From: Saprospiraceae bacterium
GTDB lineage: Bacteria > Bacteroidota > Bacteroidia > Chitinophagales > Saprospiraceae
Direction: 5' to 3'
Length of the DNA: 64,000 nucleotides
NCBI GenBank assembly: GCA_016714985.1
Contig: JADKBS010000017.1
Location: forward strand, 1-64,000
This document shows, in pieces, positions 9,236 through 17,438 of this stretch. The first letter of the stretch is position 1. Every line of letters starts with the position of its first letter. The notes below the pieces were generated by a model. It searched no databases, had not been told where the DNA came from, and worked only from the letters and a program-made list of their open reading frames with translations. A program made the translations under genes and the position numbers.

Positions 9236-10396
9236 ATGAAACATCGCCTGCTTCTCCTTTTCTCAATTCTTGCTTCGCAAATTTTCGCTCAATCCCCCAA
9301 CCTCGTCCTCAACCCAAGTTTCGAGGAGGTCAAGGCCAACCAATCAAAGCCTGCATGCACCTACGCATCCGGGCCATACGCCTTTTCTAATCCATTGAAA
9401 AACTGGAGTACCTTCCCCGATTGCACGCCCGACCTTGTTGTTTGGAACGATAGCTGCCATTTCCCAAAACCACATACAGGCAACAATGAAGTGGGCATCA
9501 TCACCTACCTGCCCGCCTTGGACATGGGCAAAAGCATTGATTTTCACGAGTTTATACAAGGCCGGCTGGCAAAACCACTTACCAAAGGAAAGGAATACAC
9601 TTTCGCCTTTTATGTGCAATTGGGCAAGGCCGCTGGCGAACACCATATCAAAACATTGAACCAAGGCATGAAAACCATCCAAGTGATTCCCGTCGCAGCA
9701 GGCAGCCTTGGCGTTTGGTTCACCGATTACGAGGAAAAGACCATGGCGCTCGATGTGGCTTTCCCGCAATTGGTTTGGTACGACCCCATCGTGACGAAGC
9801 ATGGCGAATGGCTACTGCTGAGCAAGAATTTCAAGGCGGACAGGGCCTACACCCATTTCACCATCGGTAATTTCACAACGGACAACAACACTGCCACCAA
9901 CCTCCCAAACAGCGCCGAGGTTGACGAATTCAACACCGTGAACAAGAGCTGGCAAACGAAAAAGCGGCGGGTTGGCTACTATTTGCTCGATGACTTCTAC
10001 TTGGGCGAGGGGCCACCACCCGCACCTGCTTTGAGCATCGTGGAGGATTTAAAAAAGAACAATGCTTATATTTTTAAAAACGTCAATTTCGAATCAGGCA
10101 AATGGGATTTATTGCCGGAGGCAATGCCTGAATTAAATTCCTTATTGGAGTATTTAAAAAGCAACCCCAGTCTCAGCGTTGAAATTGGTGGACATACGGA
10201 TAACGTGGGCAACGACGAGGCCAACCGCTCCCTCTCCGAAAAGCGGGCCGAGGCAGTGGCAAACTATTTGATTTCCAAGGGCATAAGCGCAAAAAACGTG
10301 AGCGCAAAAGGCTATGGGGAAAGCAAGCCCACCGCTTCCAATGATAATGAAAATGGGCGGTTGGCGAACAGGCGGGTGGAGTGCAAGGTAATTTGA
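9236..10396 (+). CDS. OmpA-family protein with N-terminal carbohydrate-binding-like domain
   Basis: A 386-residue protein. The start at 9236 is chosen for its signal peptide (MKHRLLLLFSILASQIFAQ). Residues ~20-260 (NLVLNPSFEEVKANQSKP onward) resemble the galactose-binding-like domain found before OmpA modules in Bacteroidota. The C-terminal ~110 residues are an OmpA peptidoglycan-binding domain (IGGHTDNVGNDEANRSLSEK, RAEAVANYLISKGI, NRRVECKVI). Likely anchored to peptidoglycan in the periplasm. It converges on the next minus-strand gene across an inverted repeat array that may serve as a shared terminator. Confidence 0.85.
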   Translation: MKHRLLLLFSILASQIFAQSPNLVLNPSFEEVKANQSKPACTYASGPYAFSNPLKNWSTFPDCTPDLVVWNDSCHFPKPHTGNNEVGIITYLPALDMGKSIDFHEFIQGRLAKPLTKGKEYTFAFYVQLGKAAGEHHIKTLNQGMKTIQVIPVAAGSLGVWFTDYEEKTMALDVAFPQLVWYDPIVTKHGEWLLLSKNFKADRAYTHFTIGNFTTDNNTATNLPNSAEVDEFNTVNKSWQTKKRRVGYYLLDDFYLGEGPPPAPALSIVEDLKKNNAYIFKNVNFESGKWDLLPEAMPELNSLLEYLKSNPSLSVEIGGHTDNVGNDEANRSLSEKRAEAVANYLISKGISAKNVSAKGYGESKPTASNDNENGRLANRRVECKVI

Positions 10397-10440
10397 GCAC
10401 TTATATAGCTCACGCCGTCAAGTTTTGTGCATGAGGCCCT

Positions 10441-10513
10441 TGGTTGATAAGGGTTGATAATGGTTGATGGTTGATTATCAACCATTATCAACTTCATCAA
10501 CCGTTATCAACCA
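10441..10513. repeat. TTGATAAGGG-family inverted array between convergent genes
   Basis: Three or four copies of the word GGTTGATAA are followed by four inverted copies (TTATCAACC). They could fold into a long stem between two convergent genes. Confidence 0.75.
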
Positions 10514-10560
10514 TGCACAATATTTGGCGGTGCGCAGTATAATCCTGCCAATAATATCAA

Positions 10561-12876
10561 TCATCTACTCACCAAAAATTTTCGAGTTACTACCCCATCG
10601 ACAGTTGTCAATCTCATCAAATAAACACCACATGGTTCTGCCGACAAGTCAAATTTGATGGCGTTATTGGTCGAGATGGCAGTGTGGTGCTGGATTTCAC
10701 GGCCAGTTATGTCCAAAATGGAAACCTGTATGGCTGCCGCCTGTTCAAAGACTATTTCAACGATGAACTTCCCCTCCGTCGGGTTCGGAGAAATGACCAG
10801 CGATTGCAGTGATTTTATTTGCCCCACACTGGAAAGCAAGTCCACCGAGTCAATGGCCCAACAGAAATTGGCATCTGTTGCCACGACCGTGTATAGGCCG
10901 CTCGGCAGGTCGGTGATGGTCGGCGTCGTTTGCCCCGTTGACCAGAGGTAGGTATAAGGCGCTATACCGCCCGTGGCCGTCGCCGTGGCGCTGCCATTGC
11001 CATTGTCCACTGCCGTGACGGTGGGCACATCCGTGACGAAATTCACCAGCAAGGAATCCTCCGACAGGCTGCAAATTGAACCAGATGGGTCATTTGCATT
11101 GTCAAATATGGCATGGCGGATGCTCCAAAGACCCGCTAATTTCGGGGCTCCGCCGCCACTGAGCAAGCCATTCAAATCGCTGTTGTATTCAATGCTGGCA
11201 TCCGAATCGAGCAGCACGAAGCCGCCGGGGAGTCCGCCCGTCCCGCCGGGCGCATCGCTCAACAGCCAGCCCATGCCGCCGCTATCGGGAAACCGGATAT
11301 CGTCGTCATTCACCGTAGCGATGAAGGTGGCCGATGGGCCGCAAACGGGCACTGGGTTCGTGCTCGTCAGTTCGCCAGCAATGCATTCCGCCAACGGGCA
11401 GCTTGCCCCACCAAGGCAGGTGAGCGAAGGATTGCCGTTGTTGGTAAAGGTGAAAACGCCGCCACCGCAATCGCCCGATGAATTGATGGCAATCAGGTAA
11501 GTGCCGCTCTCCGTGGCCGTCCAAGTGATGGTGCAGCCGTCGCCGTCTCCGGGGCCAAAGGCGTCCACCTGCCCACTGGGGCTGATGATGGTGAACTCTG
11601 GCACCCAACTGCCCGCACCGGGGCCGTTGCAAATATTGAAGGCATAGGTGCCGCCAGCAATGAAATTGTCAACCTGATAGGCTTCCGCTGCCCATACCTC
11701 AAAGCCCGTGAAGGTAAAGGTCGGACAGCCAGTGCCGTCGTCGCAGGGCGCACCGCCGTAAGCCGTATTGAAAGTTGTGTACCCGGTAGTGGGCGACGGG
11801 AACTGCCAGTCAAGGCAAGGTTCGGGTATGCCCACGGCAATGAACGAATCCGATACCGAACAGCCACCGTCGCTGACCGTGACCGAGTAAGGCTCGCCGT
11901 CCACCAAGCCCGTGGCCGTTTGGGTGGTTTGGCCATTTGACCATAGAAAGGTATAAGTACCACTGCTGGGCATGGGCTGCGCCGTGGCCGAGCCGTTGGC
12001 TATATTGGTGACGTTCACCAACTGGAGTTGGGAGAAGTTGACCACCAATGAGTCCATGGAAAAGTCACAGATGCTGCCGCCGGGGTCGTTGGGATTGTCG
12101 TAGGTGGCGATATAGACCACCCAAGTTCCTGAAAACAGGGGAAGGTTATTGGCGCTCAAGATACCGCCGAGGCTGGCGTCAATCTCCGTGGTGTCTGGGG
12201 TGTCGTAAAAAAGAAAGCTGACCCCCAAGGCCCCAGTGCCACCTTGGCTGTTGCTGAAATAAAGCCCTTGCCCGCCGCCCGCTGGGATGGTGCTTGGCGA
12301 ATTGATGATGGTGAAGGTCTCGCCAGGGCAAATGCCAACGGTCTGCGTAGAATCAATTTCGCCAGCTTCGCAACCGCCGCAGGGTGTGTTGCCAAGGCAG
12401 GTCAAGGCCGGGAAGCCGTTGAAATTGAACTCATTGGGCGAGCCGCCGCAAAAACCCGCCTCATTGATGACGATGAGATAGGTGCCGCTCTCGGTGGCCG
12501 TCCATGTGATGGTGCAACTATCGCCATCGCCGGGGCCGAAGGCGTCCACATGCCCACTGGGGGCAATGATGGTGAACTCGGGCACCCACGAGCCTGCCCC
12601 GATGCCGTTGCACATGCTAAAAGCATAAGTGCCGCCCTCGATGAAATTGTTGACGGCATAAGCCTCGGCAGCCGTGACGCCAAAATCGTCAATCTCGTAG
12701 AAAGGACAGCCGATGCCGTCGTTGCAGGGTGCGCCGCCAAACTGGGTATTGAAGTCCGACCAGCCAGTAATGGGTGTCGGGTTTTTCCAAGCCGTGCATT
12801 GGGCCGTGGCCCGATGGGAAAGCAATAAAACGAGAAGTGTGGCCAACACGGCCAAGAAATGTAATCGATTTTTCAT
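10561..12876 (-). CDS. Large secreted T9SS protein with duplicated domain
   Basis: A 771-residue protein. The start at 12876 gives a signal peptide (MKNRLHFLAVLATLLVLLLSHRATAQ); the frame upstream only translates the repeat array and is rejected. Two homologous blocks begin near residues 26 and 353. Each has the pattern FNTxxGGAPCxDGxGCPxxxF, AAEAYxVxNFIxGGTYAF, GAGSWVPEFTIIxPSG and FGPGDGDxCTITWTATESGT. Between and after them are SprB-like segments (GGIAPYTYLWSTGQTT). The tail is a type A T9SS sorting domain (VISPNPTEGKFIVEI, PCGVYLMRL). Inferred to be a cell-surface or secreted adhesin or binding protein. The substrate is unknown. Confidence 0.85.
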   Translation of the reverse strand: MKNRLHFLAVLATLLVLLLSHRATAQCTAWKNPTPITGWSDFNTQFGGAPCNDGIGCPFYEIDDFGVTAAEAYAVNNFIEGGTYAFSMCNGIGAGSWVPEFTIIAPSGHVDAFGPGDGDSCTITWTATESGTYLIVINEAGFCGGSPNEFNFNGFPALTCLGNTPCGGCEAGEIDSTQTVGICPGETFTIINSPSTIPAGGGQGLYFSNSQGGTGALGVSFLFYDTPDTTEIDASLGGILSANNLPLFSGTWVVYIATYDNPNDPGGSICDFSMDSLVVNFSQLQLVNVTNIANGSATAQPMPSSGTYTFLWSNGQTTQTATGLVDGEPYSVTVSDGGCSVSDSFIAVGIPEPCLDWQFPSPTTGYTTFNTAYGGAPCDDGTGCPTFTFTGFEVWAAEAYQVDNFIAGGTYAFNICNGPGAGSWVPEFTIISPSGQVDAFGPGDGDGCTITWTATESGTYLIAINSSGDCGGGVFTFTNNGNPSLTCLGGASCPLAECIAGELTSTNPVPVCGPSATFIATVNDDDIRFPDSGGMGWLLSDAPGGTGGLPGGFVLLDSDASIEYNSDLNGLLSGGGAPKLAGLWSIRHAIFDNANDPSGSICSLSEDSLLVNFVTDVPTVTAVDNGNGSATATATGGIAPYTYLWSTGQTTPTITDLPSGLYTVVATDANFCWAIDSVDLLSSVGQIKSLQSLVISPNPTEGKFIVEIVFEQAAAIQVSILDITGREIQHHTAISTNNAIKFDLSAEPCGVYLMRLTTVDGVVTRKFLVSR

Positions 12877-12892
12877 GGTGACAATAACTGTT

Positions 12893-12977
12893 GATAAGGG
12901 TTGATAACGGTTGATAAGGGTTGATAACGGTTGATAAGGGTTGATAAGGGTTGATAAGGGTTGATAGGGGTTGATGA
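12893..12977. repeat. Decamer array, about nine direct copies of TTGATAAGGG
   Basis: Nine tandem 10-base words (TTGATAAGGG, TTGATAACGG, TTGATAGGGG) lie 17 bases upstream of the secreted protein start at 12876. Unlike the sister arrays, no inverted half is present. Confidence 0.85.
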
Positions 12978-13016
12978 ATGAATGGCTCGCAAAATAGGGA
13001 TATTGAAGTTGATGGG

Positions 13017-14426
13017 TCAATGTTTGAGCACTCGGCCCAAAATATTTTGTTCACCGCTTTGCGCCAGCACAAGGTAAAGGCCACTGCGCAATGGGGTCAA
13101 ATCAATGGCCGCTCCTTTGGCTAACATTGCCCCACGGCCCATTGCATCGAAGACCCTTATCTGCTGCACACCGTTTACGGCGTAAAGCCAGCCGATGGTT
13201 GGGTTCGGATAGAAATTTGATGCGCTAGCAATTGTTTCCTCGATTGCCGACGGCTCCCCGAACTCGAATGCGCCCAAGTCAATGGAGTTGCCAACCACCT
13301 GCCGCAGCACCTCGGCGGTTGGGTGTATGTAGGCATGGTCGGGCGTGAGGGAATGGCCGCTGGCCAATGTTGTGAGGGTCGTTCCAGCGTCAATGGCGGG
13401 CGAACTGGGCAGCAAGGTGTAGTCGTAACTGACATCGTCCGCAAAGCCTGCGCTGACTAGGTCCGGCAAGAAAAGATTGGTCAATTCCGTCGTGGCCGTG
13501 CCGTTCAGTAGCGTTGCGGCTCCGGTGTAGGCGAAGATATTATTCGAGACGTTGACCACCTCAGTGCCGTCTATTACATGCAAAAAAAGCGTGTTACCCG
13601 GCCGCTTGCTGACGGCAGAATTGTTCACAAAATAGAATTCATGCGGGCCGTCGTTGCTCAACCCCTCCAGCCCGTAGCCGATGAGGTTGTTGTTTTCGGA
13701 TTGTGGCCCTTCCATCAAAAGGTTGCCCATCACGATGCTCAGGCCACCGTTGGGCAGGTCAATCAGGCGACTGGATTGGCCGTCTTCTTCGTCCATGATG
13801 CGGTTGCAATAGATGAAATTCTCCCTCGCCCTCGATTTCAGGTTGTGGCCAACGATGGCATGGTGCGAGTAGTTGAAACGAAAGGTCAGCTTTTCCACAT
13901 GGCCGACGTAAACATTGTGCGTATAGCCATCGCCATAACCTGAGTAGGCAAACTCGGTGTATTCGATCAGAATCTCGCCCGCATTGGGGTTGGAGGTCAG
14001 GATGCCGTTTTGGTTGTGGTGAAAATAGCAGTGGCGCACGGTCATGCCCGTACCGTCGAGGCGGATGCCAGCGCCGTTCTGGTCGGGCACGGTGGCCCCG
14101 CTGAACTCGATGTTCTCCACCGTAATGTCGTTCCCGGCCAGCACCCAGATGCCCTTGCCCCAGATGTACTGGCCGTCGGCCACGAGGTGCGGCCTGCCGC
14201 CGATGCCCCGGATGACAAGGTCGTTGCGCTGCCAAACGGCCAAACTGGCCGTGCCCGAGTAGGTCGCCACCTCGATTTCGATGGTGTCGCCGTCCTGCAC
14301 CACGCCCGCATTGTAGAGCGCATTGGGGCTGTTGTAGGTGTCGTTCGGCCCGATGCGGTGGGTCGTGGCTTGAACAGCCGTTGCGGAGCAAAACAAGACC
14401 AGAAAGAATAAGTGATTGATTTTCAT
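13017..14426 (-). CDS. Right-handed beta-helix T9SS protein
   Basis: A 469-residue protein with a signal peptide (MKINHLFFLVLFCSATAVQA). Residues ~25-380 have the short, regular strands of a parallel beta-helix (DIEVATYSG-like turns, NDITVENIEFSGATVPDQNG, GTGMTVRHCYFHHNQNGIL, VVNVSNNIFAYTG), as in polysaccharide lyases and NosD-like proteins. The C-terminal ~75 residues form a T9SS type A sorting domain (NFYPNPTIGWLYAVNG, LRSGLYLVL). Likely secreted and glycan-associated. No lyase catalytic triad can be assigned with confidence. Confidence 0.85.
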   Translation of the reverse strand: MKINHLFFLVLFCSATAVQATTHRIGPNDTYNSPNALYNAGVVQDGDTIEIEVATYSGTASLAVWQRNDLVIRGIGGRPHLVADGQYIWGKGIWVLAGNDITVENIEFSGATVPDQNGAGIRLDGTGMTVRHCYFHHNQNGILTSNPNAGEILIEYTEFAYSGYGDGYTHNVYVGHVEKLTFRFNYSHHAIVGHNLKSRARENFIYCNRIMDEEDGQSSRLIDLPNGGLSIVMGNLLMEGPQSENNNLIGYGLEGLSNDGPHEFYFVNNSAVSKRPGNTLFLHVIDGTEVVNVSNNIFAYTGAATLLNGTATTELTNLFLPDLVSAGFADDVSYDYTLLPSSPAIDAGTTLTTLASGHSLTPDHAYIHPTAEVLRQVVGNSIDLGAFEFGEPSAIEETIASASNFYPNPTIGWLYAVNGVQQIRVFDAMGRGAMLAKGAAIDLTPLRSGLYLVLAQSGEQNILGRVLKH

Positions 14427-14450
14427 TGCGTTGCAATAATTAATTAGCTA

Positions 14451-14482
14451 CGAGTTGTCAGTTTCGAGTTTCGAGTCCTACC
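14451..14482. repeat. TTTCGAG heptamer fragment
   Basis: A short array (GTTTCGAGTTTCGAGT preceded by ACGAGTTGTCA) of the same family as the larger element at 50110-50188. Confidence 0.5.
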
Positions 14483-14570
14483 GTCGCCAGCCGACAAACT
14501 AAGTTCTTTTACGCACCCCATTTCGCAAGTTGCAAACATTCAATTTATCTTCACCGCAAAACAACCGACC

Positions 14571-16223
14571 ATGCTAAGAACAACCCTCATTTGTCTGCTC
14601 TTCATCCCCCTATTTGCGCTGGCACAAAACCAGCCGTTTGAATACAAGGAAGCACTCGACCAAGCGTACATGCCCGTCAACGAGCAGCACCGGCGCACTT
14701 CCCCACCCTACCGACTGAACGGCACGGCCTTCAGCATCCGGCAGGTGAACGTGGACGCCGCCGGGCAGAACATCGTCAACGACGCCGCCAACGAGCCGAG
14801 CCTCGTCATTGACCCCACCAACCCACAGCGTATGGCCATTGGTTGGCGGCAGTTCGATACCATTGCCAGCAACTTTCGGCAGGCGGGCGTCGCCTTTTCC
14901 TTCGATGCGGGCGAAACCTGGCAGAACCAAGCCCCCATCGAGCAGGGCATCTTCCGCTCCGACCCCGTGCTGGATGCCGACACGGAGGGCAATTTCTACT
15001 ACAACAGCCTCAGTAGCACCACGGGCGATTTCCTCTGCCATGTTTTCAAGTCCGAGGCGGGCAGCAACACCTGGGGCAGTGGCGTCTTCGCCCAAGGCGG
15101 CGACAAACAGTGGATGGCCATTGACCGCACGGGCATGGGCAGCAATGGCAATGTCTATGCTTTTTGGAAAATGGGCCTTTCCAGTTGCATCGGCGGCTTC
15201 ACCCGCTCGCTGGACGGCGGCGAGTCCTACGAGCCATGCGAACTGCTCGTGGACGACCCCGTGCGGGGCACCTTGGTCGTCAGCCCGACGGGCGAACTGT
15301 ACGCTTGTGGCAGCTCCGCCAACAGCTTTGTTGTATTGAAATCGAGCCAGCCAGGCGCCACCGCCTTCGAGTGGGATGTGGTCACCAGCGTGAACCTTGG
15401 CGGCAGCCTTTCCTATGCCAGCGGCCCCAATCCCGGCGGCATGTTAGGGCAGGTCTGGGTGGACGTGGACAACTCCGGCGGCCCCAACCAGGGCTTTGTT
15501 TACCTGCTGGCCACCGTCAACAACGGCATTGACCCCGCCGACATCATCATTGCCCGTAGCACCGACGGCGGCCTCACTTGGGGCGAACCCGTCCGCATCA
15601 ACGACGATGGCATTGACGGCAATTGGCAGTGGTTCGGCAGCCTGAGCGTGGCACCCACGGGCCGTATTGATGTGACTTGGTTCGATACCCGTGACAACCC
15701 CGGCACCTTACTCTCCCGGCTCTATTACAGCTACTCCGACGATGGCGGCCTCACTTGGTCGCCCAACGAGGCGCTCAGCGATGCCTTCGACCCGCACCTC
15801 GGCTGGCCGCAGCAGCAGAAGCTCGGCGACTACAACCACCAGCGCTCCGACAGCCTGGGCGTCCACCTCGCTTGGGCCGCTACGCTGAACGGCGAGCAGG
15901 ACGTTTTTTACAGCTATATCCAGCCCAATTTTGTTTCGGGTAGCCATGTTGTTGCTGCGCAACAAAGCAGCGTGACCGTGGTGCCAAACCCGTTTTCGGG
16001 CAGCACGAGCTTCCGTTTTTCGATGAAACAGGCGGGGCATGTGCAGGTGGTAATTACAGATGCCCGTGGTAGGATGCTGGATGTTTTGGATGCTGGATAC
16101 TTGGGGGCAGGGGAGCAGGTGGTTGAGTGGGATGGAGACAGCGGGACAGGGGGGCTGTATTTTTATCGGGTGATGGGGGATGGGGAGGTTTTGGGGACAG
16201 GGAAGATGGTCAAATCTTATTGA
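14571..16223 (+). CDS. Sialidase/BNR-repeat T9SS protein
   Basis: A 550-residue protein with a signal peptide (MLRTTLICLLFIPLFALAQ). It contains at least four Asp-box turns: SFDAGETWQ, SLDGGESYE, STDGGLTWG and SDDGGLTWS, the mark of six-bladed sialidase-like propellers. The C-terminal ~85 residues form a T9SS sorting or FlgD-like tail (VVPNPFSGSTSFRF, GEQVVEWDG, GLYFYRV). A neuraminidase active site (Arg triad, Tyr/Glu) is not evident, so a non-sialidase binding or glycosidase role is just as likely. Confidence 0.8.
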   Translation: MLRTTLICLLFIPLFALAQNQPFEYKEALDQAYMPVNEQHRRTSPPYRLNGTAFSIRQVNVDAAGQNIVNDAANEPSLVIDPTNPQRMAIGWRQFDTIASNFRQAGVAFSFDAGETWQNQAPIEQGIFRSDPVLDADTEGNFYYNSLSSTTGDFLCHVFKSEAGSNTWGSGVFAQGGDKQWMAIDRTGMGSNGNVYAFWKMGLSSCIGGFTRSLDGGESYEPCELLVDDPVRGTLVVSPTGELYACGSSANSFVVLKSSQPGATAFEWDVVTSVNLGGSLSYASGPNPGGMLGQVWVDVDNSGGPNQGFVYLLATVNNGIDPADIIIARSTDGGLTWGEPVRINDDGIDGNWQWFGSLSVAPTGRIDVTWFDTRDNPGTLLSRLYYSYSDDGGLTWSPNEALSDAFDPHLGWPQQQKLGDYNHQRSDSLGVHLAWAATLNGEQDVFYSYIQPNFVSGSHVVAAQQSSVTVVPNPFSGSTSFRFSMKQAGHVQVVITDARGRMLDVLDAGYLGAGEQVVEWDGDSGTGGLYFYRVMGDGEVLGTGKMVKSY

Positions 16224-16308
16224 TTCGGGTTATAGATAGTCGCATTTGAAATTGATATTCAGATTGAGCAATTCAGCAGTACTTTTCGCCCTGACAGGAA
16301 TCGGGAGG

Positions 16309-16364
16309 AGGGGTTGTCAAACCCCGGCGTTCCGAAACGTCGGGGTTTGATAACCCCTTCTCTC
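16309..16364. repeat. Palindrome, GGGGTTxTCAAACCCCG family
   Basis: Arms GGGGTTGTCAAACCCCGGCG and CGTCGGGGTTTGATAACCCC are near-perfect complements around TTCCGAAA. It follows the sialidase-like gene by about 90 bases and may act as its terminator. Confidence 0.75.
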
Positions 16365-16430
16365 GAAATGGACTGCTAACATTTATAAATGCGTTCATCT
16401 ATAACCAACTTTTAAAGTTATTTAAAAGCC

Positions 16431-17171
16431 ATGATTTCTAAAGAAAAAGCAATTCAGATATTGGATGAATTCCTTGATTTAGAATACAACGCTGACAGGT
16501 TTTATTCAACAAGGGTCAAAACTCATAGGTTGTACGTAACAGAAAAAGAATTCTTTTGGGGGCTTATTCAATCAGCAGAAGAAGACATCTATAAAAAAGA
16601 AGGCAATATTGGAGGAATTGGAGGAGGCCCATACTTTATTGACAAACAAACAGGGGAAATATTTCCAACGGGTTCTTATGTGCTTCACGACTGGGAACAA
16701 GAATTCATCAAATATAAAAGGGGTGAAAAATCGAATATTGATTGGCAGCCAAAGAGAGTTACATACCTTGAATGTAAGCATGAAAGTCATTTTAAAATAA
16801 TATTTCAAGAAATCACCTTAAAATGTAACTACTTAGAAAAGGAGAAAGCAATATGGGATTTCTTTAAAATCAATAAAAATGAAGTCCAAAAAAACTTCAA
16901 TCCAATATTAATCAATAAAGCCTTCGAAGCTGATGAAGGCGAATTAATTTTGGGGATAAAAGGAGATTTTCAAAAGCATAAAATCAATTTAATTCAAAAA
17001 GAATTTACAGGAGGGTTGGGTTATTTTAGTTCAACACTACGGGATTTAAAAAAATGGATAAGGGTAAACGGCAAAAAGTTAACAGACAATTATTGGATAG
17101 AAATTCGAGAAAGAGATTTCGATAAAGAATTCAAAAACTGGCAACTCAGATTAAACCTAGAATTCGAATAA
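16431..17171 (+). CDS. AT-rich orphan with YrhB/Imm35-like segment
   Basis: A 246-residue soluble protein, clearly richer in A+T and Lys/Ile/Asn codons than its neighbours, which suggests recent transfer. Residues ~60-85 (IGGGPYFIDKQTGEIFPTGS) look like the YrhB/Imm35 immunity domain, where a strand-turn bearing a DKxTGxIxPTGS motif is characteristic. The remaining C-terminal half is not recognised. No toxin gene is adjacent on either side. If it is an immunity protein it is an orphan. Confidence in the family is low, in the gene high. Confidence 0.7.
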   Translation: MISKEKAIQILDEFLDLEYNADRFYSTRVKTHRLYVTEKEFFWGLIQSAEEDIYKKEGNIGGIGGGPYFIDKQTGEIFPTGSYVLHDWEQEFIKYKRGEKSNIDWQPKRVTYLECKHESHFKIIFQEITLKCNYLEKEKAIWDFFKINKNEVQKNFNPILINKAFEADEGELILGIKGDFQKHKINLIQKEFTGGLGYFSSTLRDLKKWIRVNGKKLTDNYWIEIRERDFDKEFKNWQLRLNLEFE

Positions 17172-17333
17172 CCGAAACAACGCCTTATCAACAAGATTTA
17201 AGTTTTAGCGACTTTAGCTGGATAATGAAGATTGTGGTACAAGCGAATGCCTACCGTTCATCTAAAAACCTCCCCTCTCCCCTCGCCATTTCGCCCAAAT
17301 CTCGTACCATTGCCCCATATTTCATCAAATCCA

Positions 17334-17424
17334 ACAGCAACTGCTGGGAAGGCGCTGTCGAGGAAAGAAAAAAATCCATTTTTTCTTTCCCCTCCAAAAA
17401 CACCCTCCTCAGCAGTTACAACAA
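17334..17424 (+). repeat. Structured leader element, copy 3
   Basis: Outer arms CAACTGCTGGGAAGG and CCTCCTCAGCAGTTA pair around the hairpin GGAAAGAAAAAAATCCA with its complement. It shares the 3-prime block CACCCTCCTxAGxAGTTA with copy 1 and ends 15 bases before the next start codon. The first inner hairpin of copies 1 and 2 is reduced here. Confidence 0.65.
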
Positions 17425-17438
17425 AAAACAGCGCAACC

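Noticed and set aside
12893..12977. CRISPR-like array
   Set aside because: The units are 10 bases with no unique spacers, and there are no cas genes.
12877..13020. N-terminal extension of the secreted protein through the decamer array (peptide INPYQPLST repeated)
   Set aside because: The extension only translates the repeat, and an excellent signal peptide starts at 12876. The same peptide appears upstream of KdpA for the same reason.
17232..17438. Coding extension of the Ppx-like protein upstream of 17439
   Set aside because: The frame crosses the structured leader element and has no domain match. The membrane helix starts properly from 17439.
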